Assembly (NCBI RefSeq): GCF_004362745.1
Contig: NZ_SNXY01000012.1
Span: 90,640-154,639, forward strand
Reading direction: 5' to 3'
Length of the DNA: 64,000 bases
Source of the DNA: Oharaeibacter diazotrophicus
GTDB taxonomy: Bacteria; Pseudomonadota; Alphaproteobacteria; Rhizobiales; Pleomorphomonadaceae
Shown: piece after piece, positions 26,601 to 34,164 of the stretch
Position numbering within the stretch: the first letter of the stretch is position 1
How the letters are laid out: every line of letters starts with the position of its first letter
The notes under the pieces: generated by a model
Told to the model about the DNA's origin: nothing
What the model saw: the letters and a program-made list of their open reading frames with translations, nothing else
The model's database searches: none
Made by a program: the position numbers and the translations under genes

Positions 26601-28894
26601 TCGAGACCATCGTCGGCGGCACCTCGGCCGACACGATCAGGATCACCACCCAGGTGACGAGCGGTTCGATCGACCTCGGTGCCGGCAACGACACCCTGAC
26701 GCTCGGCAACTTCGTCAACACCGTCAGCGTCTCGGGGGCCGAGACGATCGTCGGCGGCGCCTCGGCCGACACGATCCTGCTCCAGGCGCAGATGGCCGGC
26801 GGCCTGATCGACCTCGGTGCCGGCAACGACACGGTGACCCTGCTCGACGGCACCAACAACACGCTGACCGTCGTCAACGTCGAGACGATCACCGGCGGGA
26901 CCTCGTCGGACGTCGTCACGCTGTCCGGCAGCCTGACCGGCGCGCAGATCAACCTCGGCGCCGGCAACGACCAGTTGACGCTGGGCTCGGGCGGCGTCAC
27001 CGCGACGATCACCGGCGTCGAGACCCTGGTCGGCGGCTCCGGCATCAACGTGATCACGCTCGGCAACGCGATCACGGCGGGCACCCTCGACCTCGCCGGC
27101 GGCTCCGACAAGGTGACGCTGGCGGCCGGCGGCAACACCATCACGATCGCCAACGTCGAGACTATCGTCGGTGGCTCCGGTGCCGACGTCGTCACCCTCG
27201 GCGCCTCGGCGAGCGTGGGCACCGTCGACCTCGGCGCGGGCGCCGACAGCCTGACGCTGGCGGCGGCCGGCAACACGGTGACCGTGCTCAACGTCGAGAC
27301 CATCACCGGCGGCGCCGGTGCGGACCTCGTCCGGCTCGGTACCCAGGCGGCCGGCGCGGCGATCGACCTCGGCGGCGGCACCGACACCCTGGTGCTCGGC
27401 AACTTCGTCAACACCGTCACGGTGTCGAACGTCGAGACGATCACCGGCGGCAGCACCAACGACACGGTGACGCTGGGCTTCCAGTTCACCGGCGGCTCGA
27501 TCGACCTCGGCGCCGGCGGCGACAAGCTGATCCTCGACGGCTCGTCGAACAACACGCTGACGATGACCAACGTCGAGACGATCACCGGCGGTGCCTCGTC
27601 CGACATCGTGACGCTGAACGGCACCATCACCGGCGGCGTCGTCGATCTCGGCCTCGGCAACGACAAGCTGACGATCACTACCGGCGCCACCGCGACGGTG
27701 ACCAACGTGGAAACGGTGGTCGGCGGGTCTGCGGCGGACTTCGTGACGATCGGCTCGCAGATCACCGGCGGCACGGTCGACCTCGGCGCCGGCAACGACC
27801 GCCTCGCCCTCGGCAACTCCGCCAACACGGTCACGGTGGCCAACGTGGAGACGATCACCGGCGGCTCGGCGATCGACCTCGTCACCCTGACGACGCTGTT
27901 GAACGGGCGCGTCGACCTCGGTGACGGCGTCGACAAGCTGACCCTCGGCGACTTCGCCAACTCGGTCACGGTCGCCAACGTCGAGTCGATCGTCGGTGGT
28001 TCCGCCGCGGACCGCGTGGTGTTCTCCTCGATCGCGACCGGCTCGGTCATCGACCTCGGCGGCGGCAGCGACGTCCTGGTGCTCGGCGCCTTCGCCAACA
28101 CCGTGACCGTCGCCAACGCCGAGACGATCACCGGCGGCACCTTCGGCGACACGGTGACGTTCAGCACCCAGGCCCAGGGCGTCCGGATCGACCTCGGGTC
28201 GGGCAGCGACACCCTGACGCTGGCGAGTTCGTCGGCCAACACGGCGACCGTGCTCAACGTCGAGACCCTGGTGTCCGGTGGCGGCGCCGACGTGATCACG
28301 CTGACCGGCGGGGCGCGCGACCTCGACCTCGGCGGCGGCAACGACACGCTGGTGCTCGGCGCGGCCCAGACCGCGACCGTCGTCAACGTCGAGACCGTCA
28401 CGGGCTCGTCCGGCACCGACATGATCGTGCTCAGCGCGGCCTCGACGATCACCGTCTCGGGTGTCGAGAAGCTGACCGGGTCGAGCGGCAACGACAAGAT
28501 CGTCAACGCCTCCGGCTCGATCACGATCAACCTCGGCGACGGCAACGACACCTTCACCGGCAGTTCGTCGGTGGAGACCATCACGGGCGGCGCCGGTGCC
28601 GACGTGTTCAACTTCACGTCGACGACGATCTCGCCGACGGGCAGCGCCGACACGATCACCGACTTCGTCTCGGGAACCGACAAGCTGAACTTCGCCGGCC
28701 TGCTGACCGGTACCTTCCAGTGGAAGGGCAGCGCGGCCCTGTCGGCCGGTGGCGGCAACAGCCAGGCCCGGTTCGACGACGCGACCGGCAAGCTGCAGGT
28801 CGACGTCAACGGCGACGGCACGGTGGACATCGAGATCAAGCTGAGCGGCTACACCGCCAGCCTCTTGAGCGCCGGCGACTTCATCTGGTCCTGA
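20615..28894 (+). CDS. Giant RTX-like repeat protein, predicted type I secretion substrate (adhesin/surface fibre)
   Basis: 2,759 residues from GTG 20615, with GGAGGG seven bases upstream (an earlier in-frame ATG at 20534 has no such site). There is no Sec signal. About 57 tandem units of 46 residues fill residues 25 to about 2,620. A unit has a GGSGADVVTL-like motif, a GSIDLGAGNDKLTL-like motif and the anchor TVTNVETI. The first two fit the RTX calcium-binding pattern GGxGxDxUx but stand singly, not in runs. Units group in fives. The C-terminus (DTITDFVSGTDKLNF, VDVNGDGTVDIEIKLSG, ending GDFIWS) matches the tail of RTX proteins exported by type I systems. Cysteine-free and acidic. Likely a Ca2+-stabilised extracellular fibre secreted by the transporter at 37008-40575 (inference). 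Confidence 0.85.
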   Translation: MTTINLGDSGSTGTFSNVDTLTAGTGSDVITLTGAVTGGRIDLGAGDDSLTLGSGGNTATVTNVETLVGGSSTDVITLGTAVTSGSIDLKGGNDQLTLAAGGNTLTVVNVETLIGGSGADVVTLGTATTRGPIDLGAGNDSLTLADGGNTLTVTNVETLAGGSGADVVKLGTRYAGSIDLGGGSDSLTLANALNTVTLSNVETIVGGSSTDLVTLATQFTGGTIDLGAGLDRLVLDGTSNNTLTAANVESITGGASSDLVTLSGAITGGRFDLDAGNDMLALGAGGVTATVTNVETVVGGSGVNVITLGGSVTTGVFDLGAGSDKLTLAAGGNTITIGNVETIVGGSGADVVSLDAPVTGTVDLGAGADSLTLGDLRNTLTVTNVETITGGASNDVVKLGSQFTGGTIDLMGGSDSLTLGNFVNTLTVTNVETLVGGTTNDTVTLGSQITGGSIDLGAGLDKLTLDGASNNTLTVVNVETITGGASSDLVTLSGSVTGGRVDLGDGSDRLSLGTGGVTATVTNVETIVGGTGVNAITLGNSITAGSIDLAAGNDKLTLAAGGNTITVTNVETVIGGSGADVVTLGSGLVGTVDLGAGADGLTFADARNTVTIANVETITGGASSDIVTLGTQITAGTVDLAGGSDKLTLGNFVNTLTVTNVETLVGGSTNDTVTLGAQITGGSVDLGNGGDKLTLDGASNNTLTVTNVETITGGASSDLVTLTGNLTGGRIDLGAGDDQLSLGTGGVTATVTNVETIVGGTGVNVITLGGSITTGTIDLAAGSDKLTLAAGGNTITITNVETIVGGSGSDVVTLGSAIVGSIDLGAGTDGLILADARNTVTISNVESLIGGASSDVVKIGTQLTAGQINLAGGADTLTLANFVNTVSVGNVETLIGGSTNDTVVLMVQITGGVVDLGAGGDKLTLDGASNNTLTVGNVETITGGASSDIVTLTGSLTGGRIDLDAGNDQLSLGTGGVTATVTNVETIVGGSGVNVITLGSSITTGTIDLAAGNDKLTLAAGGNTVTVTNVETIVGGSGADVVTLGSGLVGSIDLGAGADGLTLADARNTVTVTNVETITGGASSDIVTIATQITAGTVDLGGGSDKLTLGNFANTLTVTNVETIVGGSTADTVTLGGQITGGSVDLGTGADKLTLDGASNNTLTVTNVETITGGASSDIVTLAGNVTGGRVDLGDGNDQLSLGTGGGTLTVVNVETIVGGTGVNVITLGNSITAGTIDLGAGGDKLTLAAAGNTITVTNVETIVAGAGADVVTLGSALVGSIDLGGGADGLTLADARNTVTITNVETITGGSSVDVVKLGTAITAGTVDLMGGSDSLTLGNFVNTLSVANVETLIGGASADTVTLTAQITGGLIDLGTGGDKLTLDGASNNTLTVGNVETITGGASSDVVTLTGALTGGRVDLGAGVDSLNLGAGAVTATVTNVETIVGGSGVNVITLGASITEGSIDLGAGNDKVTLASGGNTLTITNVETIVGTTGADVITIGAGLGAGSIDLGAGNDALLLANGRNTVTITNVETILGGTSTDVVKLGSQNSGGTIDLGAGTDTLTLGNFANSIDVFNVETIIGGSSNDVVLVDTQMTGGLIDLGAGGDWVMLYLNSNNTVTIANAETIAGGESSDIVTLSGSLTRGIIDLEGGNDQLNLGSGGITATIFNVETIVGGSGVNVITLANSITAGTIDLAAGSDKLTLAAGGNTITITNVETIVGGSGADVVTVGSAYAGTIDLGAGADKLTLADARNTVTITNVETIVGGSSVDVVKLGTAITSGTVDLMGGSDTLTLGNFVNTLTVTNVETLVGGTSSDTVTLGVQITGGSVDLGAGGDKLTLDGSSNNTLTVANVETITGGASSDIVTLSGALTGGRIDLDAGSDQLSLGNGGVTATVTNVETIVGGSGVNVITLGASVTAGTINLAGGNDKLTLAAGGNTITVANVETIVGGSGADVVTIGAAMTGTVDLGAGNDTLTLGNFVNSVTLSNVETIVGGTSADTIRITTQVTSGSIDLGAGNDTLTLGNFVNTVSVSGAETIVGGASADTILLQAQMAGGLIDLGAGNDTVTLLDGTNNTLTVVNVETITGGTSSDVVTLSGSLTGAQINLGAGNDQLTLGSGGVTATITGVETLVGGSGINVITLGNAITAGTLDLAGGSDKVTLAAGGNTITIANVETIVGGSGADVVTLGASASVGTVDLGAGADSLTLAAAGNTVTVLNVETITGGAGADLVRLGTQAAGAAIDLGGGTDTLVLGNFVNTVTVSNVETITGGSTNDTVTLGFQFTGGSIDLGAGGDKLILDGSSNNTLTMTNVETITGGASSDIVTLNGTITGGVVDLGLGNDKLTITTGATATVTNVETVVGGSAADFVTIGSQITGGTVDLGAGNDRLALGNSANTVTVANVETITGGSAIDLVTLTTLLNGRVDLGDGVDKLTLGDFANSVTVANVESIVGGSAADRVVFSSIATGSVIDLGGGSDVLVLGAFANTVTVANAETITGGTFGDTVTFSTQAQGVRIDLGSGSDTLTLASSSANTATVLNVETLVSGGGADVITLTGGARDLDLGGGNDTLVLGAAQTATVVNVETVTGSSGTDMIVLSAASTITVSGVEKLTGSSGNDKIVNASGSITINLGDGNDTFTGSSSVETITGGAGADVFNFTSTTISPTGSADTITDFVSGTDKLNFAGLLTGTFQWKGSAALSAGGGNSQARFDDATGKLQVDVNGDGTVDIEIKLSGYTASLLSAGDFIWS
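20690..28480 (+). repeat. Tandem array of 138-bp coding units (about 57 copies) with 690-bp higher-order period
   Basis: In-frame 138-bp (46-codon) units run through most of the giant gene. The anchor NVET recurs every 46 residues. One marker codon (the Asp or its equivalent before the SNNTLTV-type segment) occurs at 21320, 22010, 22700, 23390, 24080, 24770, 25463, 26153, 26846 and 27536. Spacings are 690 five times, then 693, 690, 693, 690, i.e. five units per super-repeat with two single-codon insertions. Confidence 0.9.
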
Positions 28895-28921
28895 TCTCCG
28901 GGACGGGATGCGAAACCGGAG

Positions 28922-28959
28922 GCGGCGGCATCGGAAACGATGCCGCCGCTTCGCTTTTT
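28922..28959 (+). terminator. Strong intrinsic terminator after the giant gene
   Basis: A perfect 12-bp stem (28922-28933 with 28938-28949) closed by a GAAA tetraloop is followed by TTCGCTTTTT. It starts 28 bases after the stop. It argues that the TPR-glycosyltransferase gene downstream has its own promoter and does not begin at the ATG at 28908. Confidence 0.9.
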
Positions 28960-29078
28960 CCGGGATTTTCCGCCCGCTCGCCTGGACGCGAATCGGCGGA
29001 TCGGGCAGCCTCGCGGGTGATTCGGACGTCGAGGCCGCGGGCCGCGCCCGGCCGTCCGGAGCCGAGGCCCCGACCGCA

Positions 29079-32000
29079 TTGGAACCGACGTCCGTCCCCC
29101 AGAGCCCCTATGCCGCCATAGACCTCGCCGAGGGCCGGCGGCGCCACGGCGCGGGCGACCTGCCGGGGGCCGAGACGATCTACCGGGCCCTGCTCGCCGC
29201 CCGTCCCGACGACGCCGGGGTGCTGCACTTGCTCGGCGTCGTCCGGCACCAGCGCGGCCGGCCGGCCGAGGCGGTCGAGCTGATCGAGGCGGCGCTGCAG
29301 CGCGCCCCGGACCTTTCCGCCGCGTGGCAGAACATCGTGCTGCCGCTCGCCGTGCTCGGCCGTGGCGAGGACGCGCTGCGCGCCTCCGCCGAGGCGGTGC
29401 GGCGCGCGCCCGACTCCGCCGGCGCCTGGACCAACCGTGCGCTGGCGGCGCTGGTCGCCGAGAATCCCGCGCTCGCCGCCGAGGCCGCCGAGGTCTCGAT
29501 CGCGCTCGATCCGGCGCAGGCGGTCGCCTGGGAGCACCTCGGCAACGCAAGGCTGCGCCAGGGTCGCGCCGACATCGCCGAGCGCCACTTCCGCCGCTCG
29601 CTCGCGATCGGCCCCGGCCGACACGACGCGCTGTTCGGGCTCGCCTCGGCGCTCGAGGAGACCGACCGGCCGAACGAGGCGGCGGTGATCTGGCGCGGCC
29701 TCGTCGAGCGCGATCCCGCCGACGTGCCGGCGCGCACCCATCTAGGCGCGGCGCTGCGCGCCGCCGGCGACGTCGCCGGCGCCGTCGCCGCCTGGGCCGA
29801 CGGGCCGCGCTCGCCGGTGATCGACTACAATCTCGGCTGCGCCCGACTGCTCGCCGGCGACTGGGCCGCCGGCTGGCGCGGCTACGAGCGGCGCTGGGAC
29901 GTGCCGGTGGAGCCGGTCCCGGCCAAGGTCGCCGGCCTGCCGCTCTGGACCGGCGCGGGACCGGTCGGCACGCTGCTGGTCCACCACGAGCAGGGCCTCG
30001 GCGACACGGTGCAGTTCGCCTGTCTGGTGCCGCGTCTGCTCGACCGCGTCCAGCGCGTCGTCCTCGTCTGCCAGCGCCCGCTGAAGGCGCTGATCTCGGG
30101 CATGGTGCCGATCCGGGCGGCCGGCGAGCGGGTGGTCGTGGTCGCCGACGGCGATCCGCCGCCGGCCTCGGACGCCTGGGTGGCGCTGCTGTCGCTGCCG
30201 CACCGGCTGGGTCTCCTGCCGGAGACGGTCGCCGCCCGGCCCTACGTGGTCGCCGATCCCGCCCGGGTGGCGCGCTGGCGGGCGCGGCTCGACGCCCTGC
30301 CGCCGCCGCGCGGCGCGGGGCGGCCGTTCCGGGTCGGCGTCGTCTGGCAGGGCAACCCGAAGGCACCGGTGGAGCGCGGCCGCTCCTTTCCGCTCTCGGT
30401 CCTCGCCCCGCTCGCCGCGGTGCCGGGCGTCCAGCTGATATCGTTGCAGAAGGGCGTCGGCGCCGAGCAGGTCGCGGCGGCGCCGTTCCCGGTCCACGGC
30501 CTCGGCGACGACTTCGACGCCGGGTCCGACGCCTTCCTCGACACCGTCGCCGTCGGCGCCTCGCTCGACCTCGTCGTCACCTCGTGTACCTCGACCGCCC
30601 ACGTGCTGGCGGCGGCGGGCCGGCCGGTCTGGCTGATGCTGCGCGCGGTGCCGGACTGGCGCTGGGGTACCACCGGCGAGACGACGCCGTGGTATCCGAC
30701 CATGCGGCTGTTCCGGCAGGCGCGCCGCGGCGACTGGGCCGAACTCGCTTCCCGTGTCGCCGAGGCGCTGCGCGCCGCCGCGGCCACCGGCGGGCGCGAC
30801 GACGCCGCGCTCGCCCGCGCCTTCGACGCCGCGATCGAGCGTCACCGCGGCGGCCGTCCCGACCTCGCCATCCCCGATTACCGCCGCCGCCTCGTCGCCG
30901 CCCCCGACGACGCCCGGGCGATGAACTTCCTCGGCCTCGCCCTGCTCGAGACCGGCCGCGGCGACCCCGCGGCCGCCGCCGAAGCGGCGTCGCTGGCGCG
31001 GACCTCGGCCGCGCTCGCCGGCGGCGACCGCGACATCGTCAGCAACGCCGCGGTGGTGCTGAAGTCGCTCGGGCGCGCCGACGAGGCCGAGGCGCTGCTG
31101 AGGCGCGTGCTCGCCGCCGACCCGGCCCATCCGCCGTCGGTGCAGAACCTCGTCAACCTCCTGATCGCCAAGGGCGACGCCGGCGAGGCGGTGCGCGTCG
31201 CCAATACGGCCGCCGGCCGGACGCCACGCGAGCCGACGATCCTGAAGTCGCTCGCCGCCGCGCTGCGCGCCGTCAAGCGCCCGGCCGAGGCGGCCGCGGC
31301 GCTCCGTCTCGCGCTGGCGCAGACCCCCGACGACGTCGTCTCGCGCAACACCCTCGGCAGCGTGCTGGTGGAGGCCGGCGACGAGGCCGGCGCGCGCACC
31401 GCCTTCGAGGAGGTGCTGGAGCGCGCGCCCGACGACGTCGACGGCTTCTCCAACCTCGGCGTGGTCGAGAAGCGGCTCGCCGGGCCGGAACTGGCGATCT
31501 GGTTCTACCACCGGGCGCTCGCCCGCAACCCGCGCAACGTCGACGCCCGCGCCAACCTCGGCAGCGCCCTGGTGGAGATGGGCCGCTGGGACCTCGCCGG
31601 CGACGTCTTCCGCGCCGCCCTCCAGCTCCGCCCCGAGCATCCCGAGGCGCGGATGGCGCTCGGCATGACGCTGCTCGCCGCCGGACGCTACGAGGAGGGC
31701 TTCCGCGAATACGAGGGCCGGATCCGATCGGAGCGCCTCGGCCTCCTGACCGGGACGCCCAAGGGCGTGCCGCGCTGGCAGGGCGAGCCGATCGCGGGCC
31801 GGTCGGTGCTGGTGATCGCCGAGCAGGGCTTCGGCGACATCCTGCAATTCGTCCGCTACGCCACCGTCCTGAAGGCGATGGGGGCGAGCCGCGTCGTGGT
31901 CGGCTGCCGCGCCCGGCTCGGGCCACTGCTCGCGACCGCCGCCGGCGTCGACGCCGTCGCGGTCGAGGGCGGGCCGGTGCCGAAGGTGGACTTCCACGTT

Positions 32001-34115
32001 TTCGCGATGAGCCTGCCGCATCTCTGCGGCACCACCCTCGACAGCGTGCCGGCGCCGGTGCCCTATCTCGCCGCCGATCCCGAGCGGGTCACCGCCTGGG
32101 CCGAGCGGCTGGCGGCGCGGCCGGGCTTGCGGGTCGGCATCGTCTGGCAGGGCAATCCCGACCCCGGCGTCGACCGCGGCCGCTCGCTGCCGCTCGCCAT
32201 GCTGGAGCCGCTGGCGGCGGTGCCCGGGGTGCGGCTGATCGCGCTCCAGAAGGGCCCCGGCTCGGAGCAGGTCGCCGCGCTCGGCGACCGCTTCGCCGTC
32301 GAGAGCCTCGGCCCCGACTTCGACGAGGGCCCGGCCGCCTTCCTCGACACCGCCGCGGTGATGGCCAACCTCGACCTCGTCGTCACCACCGACACCTCGG
32401 TGCTGCACCTCGCCGGCGCGCTCGGCCGGCCGACCTTCGCGCTGTTGAAGCGCCACGCCGAGTGGCGCTTCATGCGCGAGCGCGAGGACACGCCCTGGTA
32501 TCCGACCGTTCGGCTGTTCCGCCAGACCGACGCCGAGGCCGACACGCCGGCGCCCTTCGCCGGGCCGATCCGCCGTGCCGCCGAGGCGCTGGCCGCGGTG
32601 GTGCGCGGCGACCGCATGGCGCTCCTGCCCCGGCCGGCCGGCACCCTCGCCCCGGTGCCGGCACGGCCGGTCGCCGAGCGCTTCGCGGCGGCGCTGGCCC
32701 TGCACCGGGCCGGGCAGACCGAGCGGGCGCGCGGGCTCTACGCCGCCGTGCTCGCCGACGAGCCCGGTCACGTCGAGGCCGTGCACATGCTGGGCGCCAT
32801 GGCGCTGCAGACGCAGGACTGGCGCCGCGCCCTGATCCTCCTGCGCGAGGCGGGCCGGATGGGCCTCGCCAGCGCGGAATGGCGCGCCAACCTCGCCGTC
32901 GCGCTGCGCCGGACCGGCCGGACCGAGGAGGCCGCGACCCTCCTCAGGGCGCTGATCGCCGAGGAGCCGCGCGCCGAGGCCCACGCCACGCTCGGCGGCA
33001 TCCTCGCCGACGACGGCCGCTTCGCCGAGGCGCTGCCGCATCTCGAGCGGGCGGTGACGCTCGACCCGCGCAATGCCCTGTTCCGGCGCAACCTCGGCAA
33101 CGCGCTCCGCGAGGCCGGGCGCTACGAGCCGGCGCTGGCCGAACTCGAGCAGGCGGTGACGCTCGCCCCCGACGACGCCGAGGCGCGGATCGACCGCGCC
33201 CACGCTCGGCTGATCCTCGGCGACTACGCCGGCGGCTTCGCCGACTACGAATGGCGCTTCGGCGGCCTCGAGATGGGCCGGCGCAGCTTCGCGGTGCCGC
33301 GCTGGGACGGCTATCCCTTCCCCGGCACGCTGCTGGTGCACGGCGAGCAGGGCCTCGGCGACCACATCCAGTTCGTCCGCTTCGTGCGGATGGCGGCGGA
33401 GCGTTGCGACCGGGTGCTGCTCGAGGTGCGCCGGCCGCTGATGGGCCTGTTCGGCCACCTGCACCCGAACGTCACGGTGGTCGAACAGGGCGGCGATCTG
33501 CCGCCGTTCGACGCCGAGGTGGCGATCCTGTCGCTGCCGCACGTGCTCGGCCTCGGCCGCGACGGCCTCGGCATGGACGCGCCCTATCTCTTCGCCGAGG
33601 TGGCACGGATCGCCCGCTGGCGCGACTGGCTCGGCCGCTTCGACGGGCTCACCGTCGGCCTCGCCTGGCAGGGCAACCCGAAGGCGCGGGCCGACAAGGG
33701 CCGCTCGCCGCCGCTGGCGGCGCTGGCGCCTCTGTTCCAGGTGCCGGGCGTGCGCTTCGTCGCCTTGCAGAAGGAGCACGGCCTCGACCAGCTCGGCGCC
33801 TTTACCGGCGCGCCGATCCTGCGGCCGCCGCCGGAGTTCGACGCGGGCCCCGACGCCTTCCTCGACAGCGCCGCGGTGATGGCGGTCGCCGACCTCGTCG
33901 TCACCTCCGACACCGCGCTCGCCCATCTCGCCGGCGCCCTGGCGCGGCCGACCTTCCTGATGCTGAAGCACTCGCCGGACTGGCGCTGGCTCGCCGCCGG
34001 CGAGACCAGCCCGTGGTATCCGACGATGCGCCTCGTCCGCCAGCCGGCGCGCGGCGACTGGGCGTCGGTCGGCCGGGCGGTCGCGGCGGCGCTCGCGGCG
34101 GTGGCGACGCCATGA
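29079..34115 (+). CDS. Triple-module TPR + GT9/GT41-like glycosyltransferase fusion
   Basis: About 1,678 residues from TTG 29079; the start is uncertain, and the in-frame ATG at 28908 lies before the terminator. Three successive modules each have TPR repeats followed by a heptosyltransferase-like GT domain. Module 1 is about residues 1-565, module 2 570-1150, module 3 1195-1678. Each GT repeats the same motifs: EQGLGDTVQF / EQGFGDILQF / EQGLGDHIQF; WQGNPKAPVERGRS / WQGNPDPGVDRGRS / WQGNPKARADKGRS; TPWYPTMRLFRQ / TPWYPTVRLFRQ / SPWYPTMRLVRQ. No signal or membrane helix, so cytosolic. TPR-linked GTs often modify proteins. Position between the giant gene and its exporter suggests O-glycosylation of the Thr-rich repeats before secretion (inference). 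Confidence 0.8.
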   Translation: MEPTSVPQSPYAAIDLAEGRRRHGAGDLPGAETIYRALLAARPDDAGVLHLLGVVRHQRGRPAEAVELIEAALQRAPDLSAAWQNIVLPLAVLGRGEDALRASAEAVRRAPDSAGAWTNRALAALVAENPALAAEAAEVSIALDPAQAVAWEHLGNARLRQGRADIAERHFRRSLAIGPGRHDALFGLASALEETDRPNEAAVIWRGLVERDPADVPARTHLGAALRAAGDVAGAVAAWADGPRSPVIDYNLGCARLLAGDWAAGWRGYERRWDVPVEPVPAKVAGLPLWTGAGPVGTLLVHHEQGLGDTVQFACLVPRLLDRVQRVVLVCQRPLKALISGMVPIRAAGERVVVVADGDPPPASDAWVALLSLPHRLGLLPETVAARPYVVADPARVARWRARLDALPPPRGAGRPFRVGVVWQGNPKAPVERGRSFPLSVLAPLAAVPGVQLISLQKGVGAEQVAAAPFPVHGLGDDFDAGSDAFLDTVAVGASLDLVVTSCTSTAHVLAAAGRPVWLMLRAVPDWRWGTTGETTPWYPTMRLFRQARRGDWAELASRVAEALRAAAATGGRDDAALARAFDAAIERHRGGRPDLAIPDYRRRLVAAPDDARAMNFLGLALLETGRGDPAAAAEAASLARTSAALAGGDRDIVSNAAVVLKSLGRADEAEALLRRVLAADPAHPPSVQNLVNLLIAKGDAGEAVRVANTAAGRTPREPTILKSLAAALRAVKRPAEAAAALRLALAQTPDDVVSRNTLGSVLVEAGDEAGARTAFEEVLERAPDDVDGFSNLGVVEKRLAGPELAIWFYHRALARNPRNVDARANLGSALVEMGRWDLAGDVFRAALQLRPEHPEARMALGMTLLAAGRYEEGFREYEGRIRSERLGLLTGTPKGVPRWQGEPIAGRSVLVIAEQGFGDILQFVRYATVLKAMGASRVVVGCRARLGPLLATAAGVDAVAVEGGPVPKVDFHVFAMSLPHLCGTTLDSVPAPVPYLAADPERVTAWAERLAARPGLRVGIVWQGNPDPGVDRGRSLPLAMLEPLAAVPGVRLIALQKGPGSEQVAALGDRFAVESLGPDFDEGPAAFLDTAAVMANLDLVVTTDTSVLHLAGALGRPTFALLKRHAEWRFMREREDTPWYPTVRLFRQTDAEADTPAPFAGPIRRAAEALAAVVRGDRMALLPRPAGTLAPVPARPVAERFAAALALHRAGQTERARGLYAAVLADEPGHVEAVHMLGAMALQTQDWRRALILLREAGRMGLASAEWRANLAVALRRTGRTEEAATLLRALIAEEPRAEAHATLGGILADDGRFAEALPHLERAVTLDPRNALFRRNLGNALREAGRYEPALAELEQAVTLAPDDAEARIDRAHARLILGDYAGGFADYEWRFGGLEMGRRSFAVPRWDGYPFPGTLLVHGEQGLGDHIQFVRFVRMAAERCDRVLLEVRRPLMGLFGHLHPNVTVVEQGGDLPPFDAEVAILSLPHVLGLGRDGLGMDAPYLFAEVARIARWRDWLGRFDGLTVGLAWQGNPKARADKGRSPPLAALAPLFQVPGVRFVALQKEHGLDQLGAFTGAPILRPPPEFDAGPDAFLDSAAVMAVADLVVTSDTALAHLAGALARPTFLMLKHSPDWRWLAAGETSPWYPTMRLVRQPARGDWASVGRAVAAALAAVATP

Positions 34116-34164
34116 GCGAGGCCGTGATCAGGCCCGTGACCGGGATCGCCGGGGGGAGGGCGCC

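Noticed and set aside
20534..27924. Very long open frames on both strands across the repeat gene
   Set aside because: They arise from the GC-rich, 3-periodic repeat; they encode Arg/Pro/His- or Ser/Pro-rich shadows, while the frame ending at 28894 gives a coherent repeat with a recognisable C-terminal export tail.
20690..28480. CRISPR array or noncoding satellite
   Set aside because: The repeats are continuous, in frame and code for a conserved 46-residue motif; there are no unique spacers.
28908..29078. ATG at 28908 as start of the TPR-glycosyltransferase gene
   Set aside because: It lies upstream of a strong terminator hairpin, and the first residues would be an Arg-rich translation of that hairpin. 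A start after the terminator is more likely, though the exact codon is uncertain.
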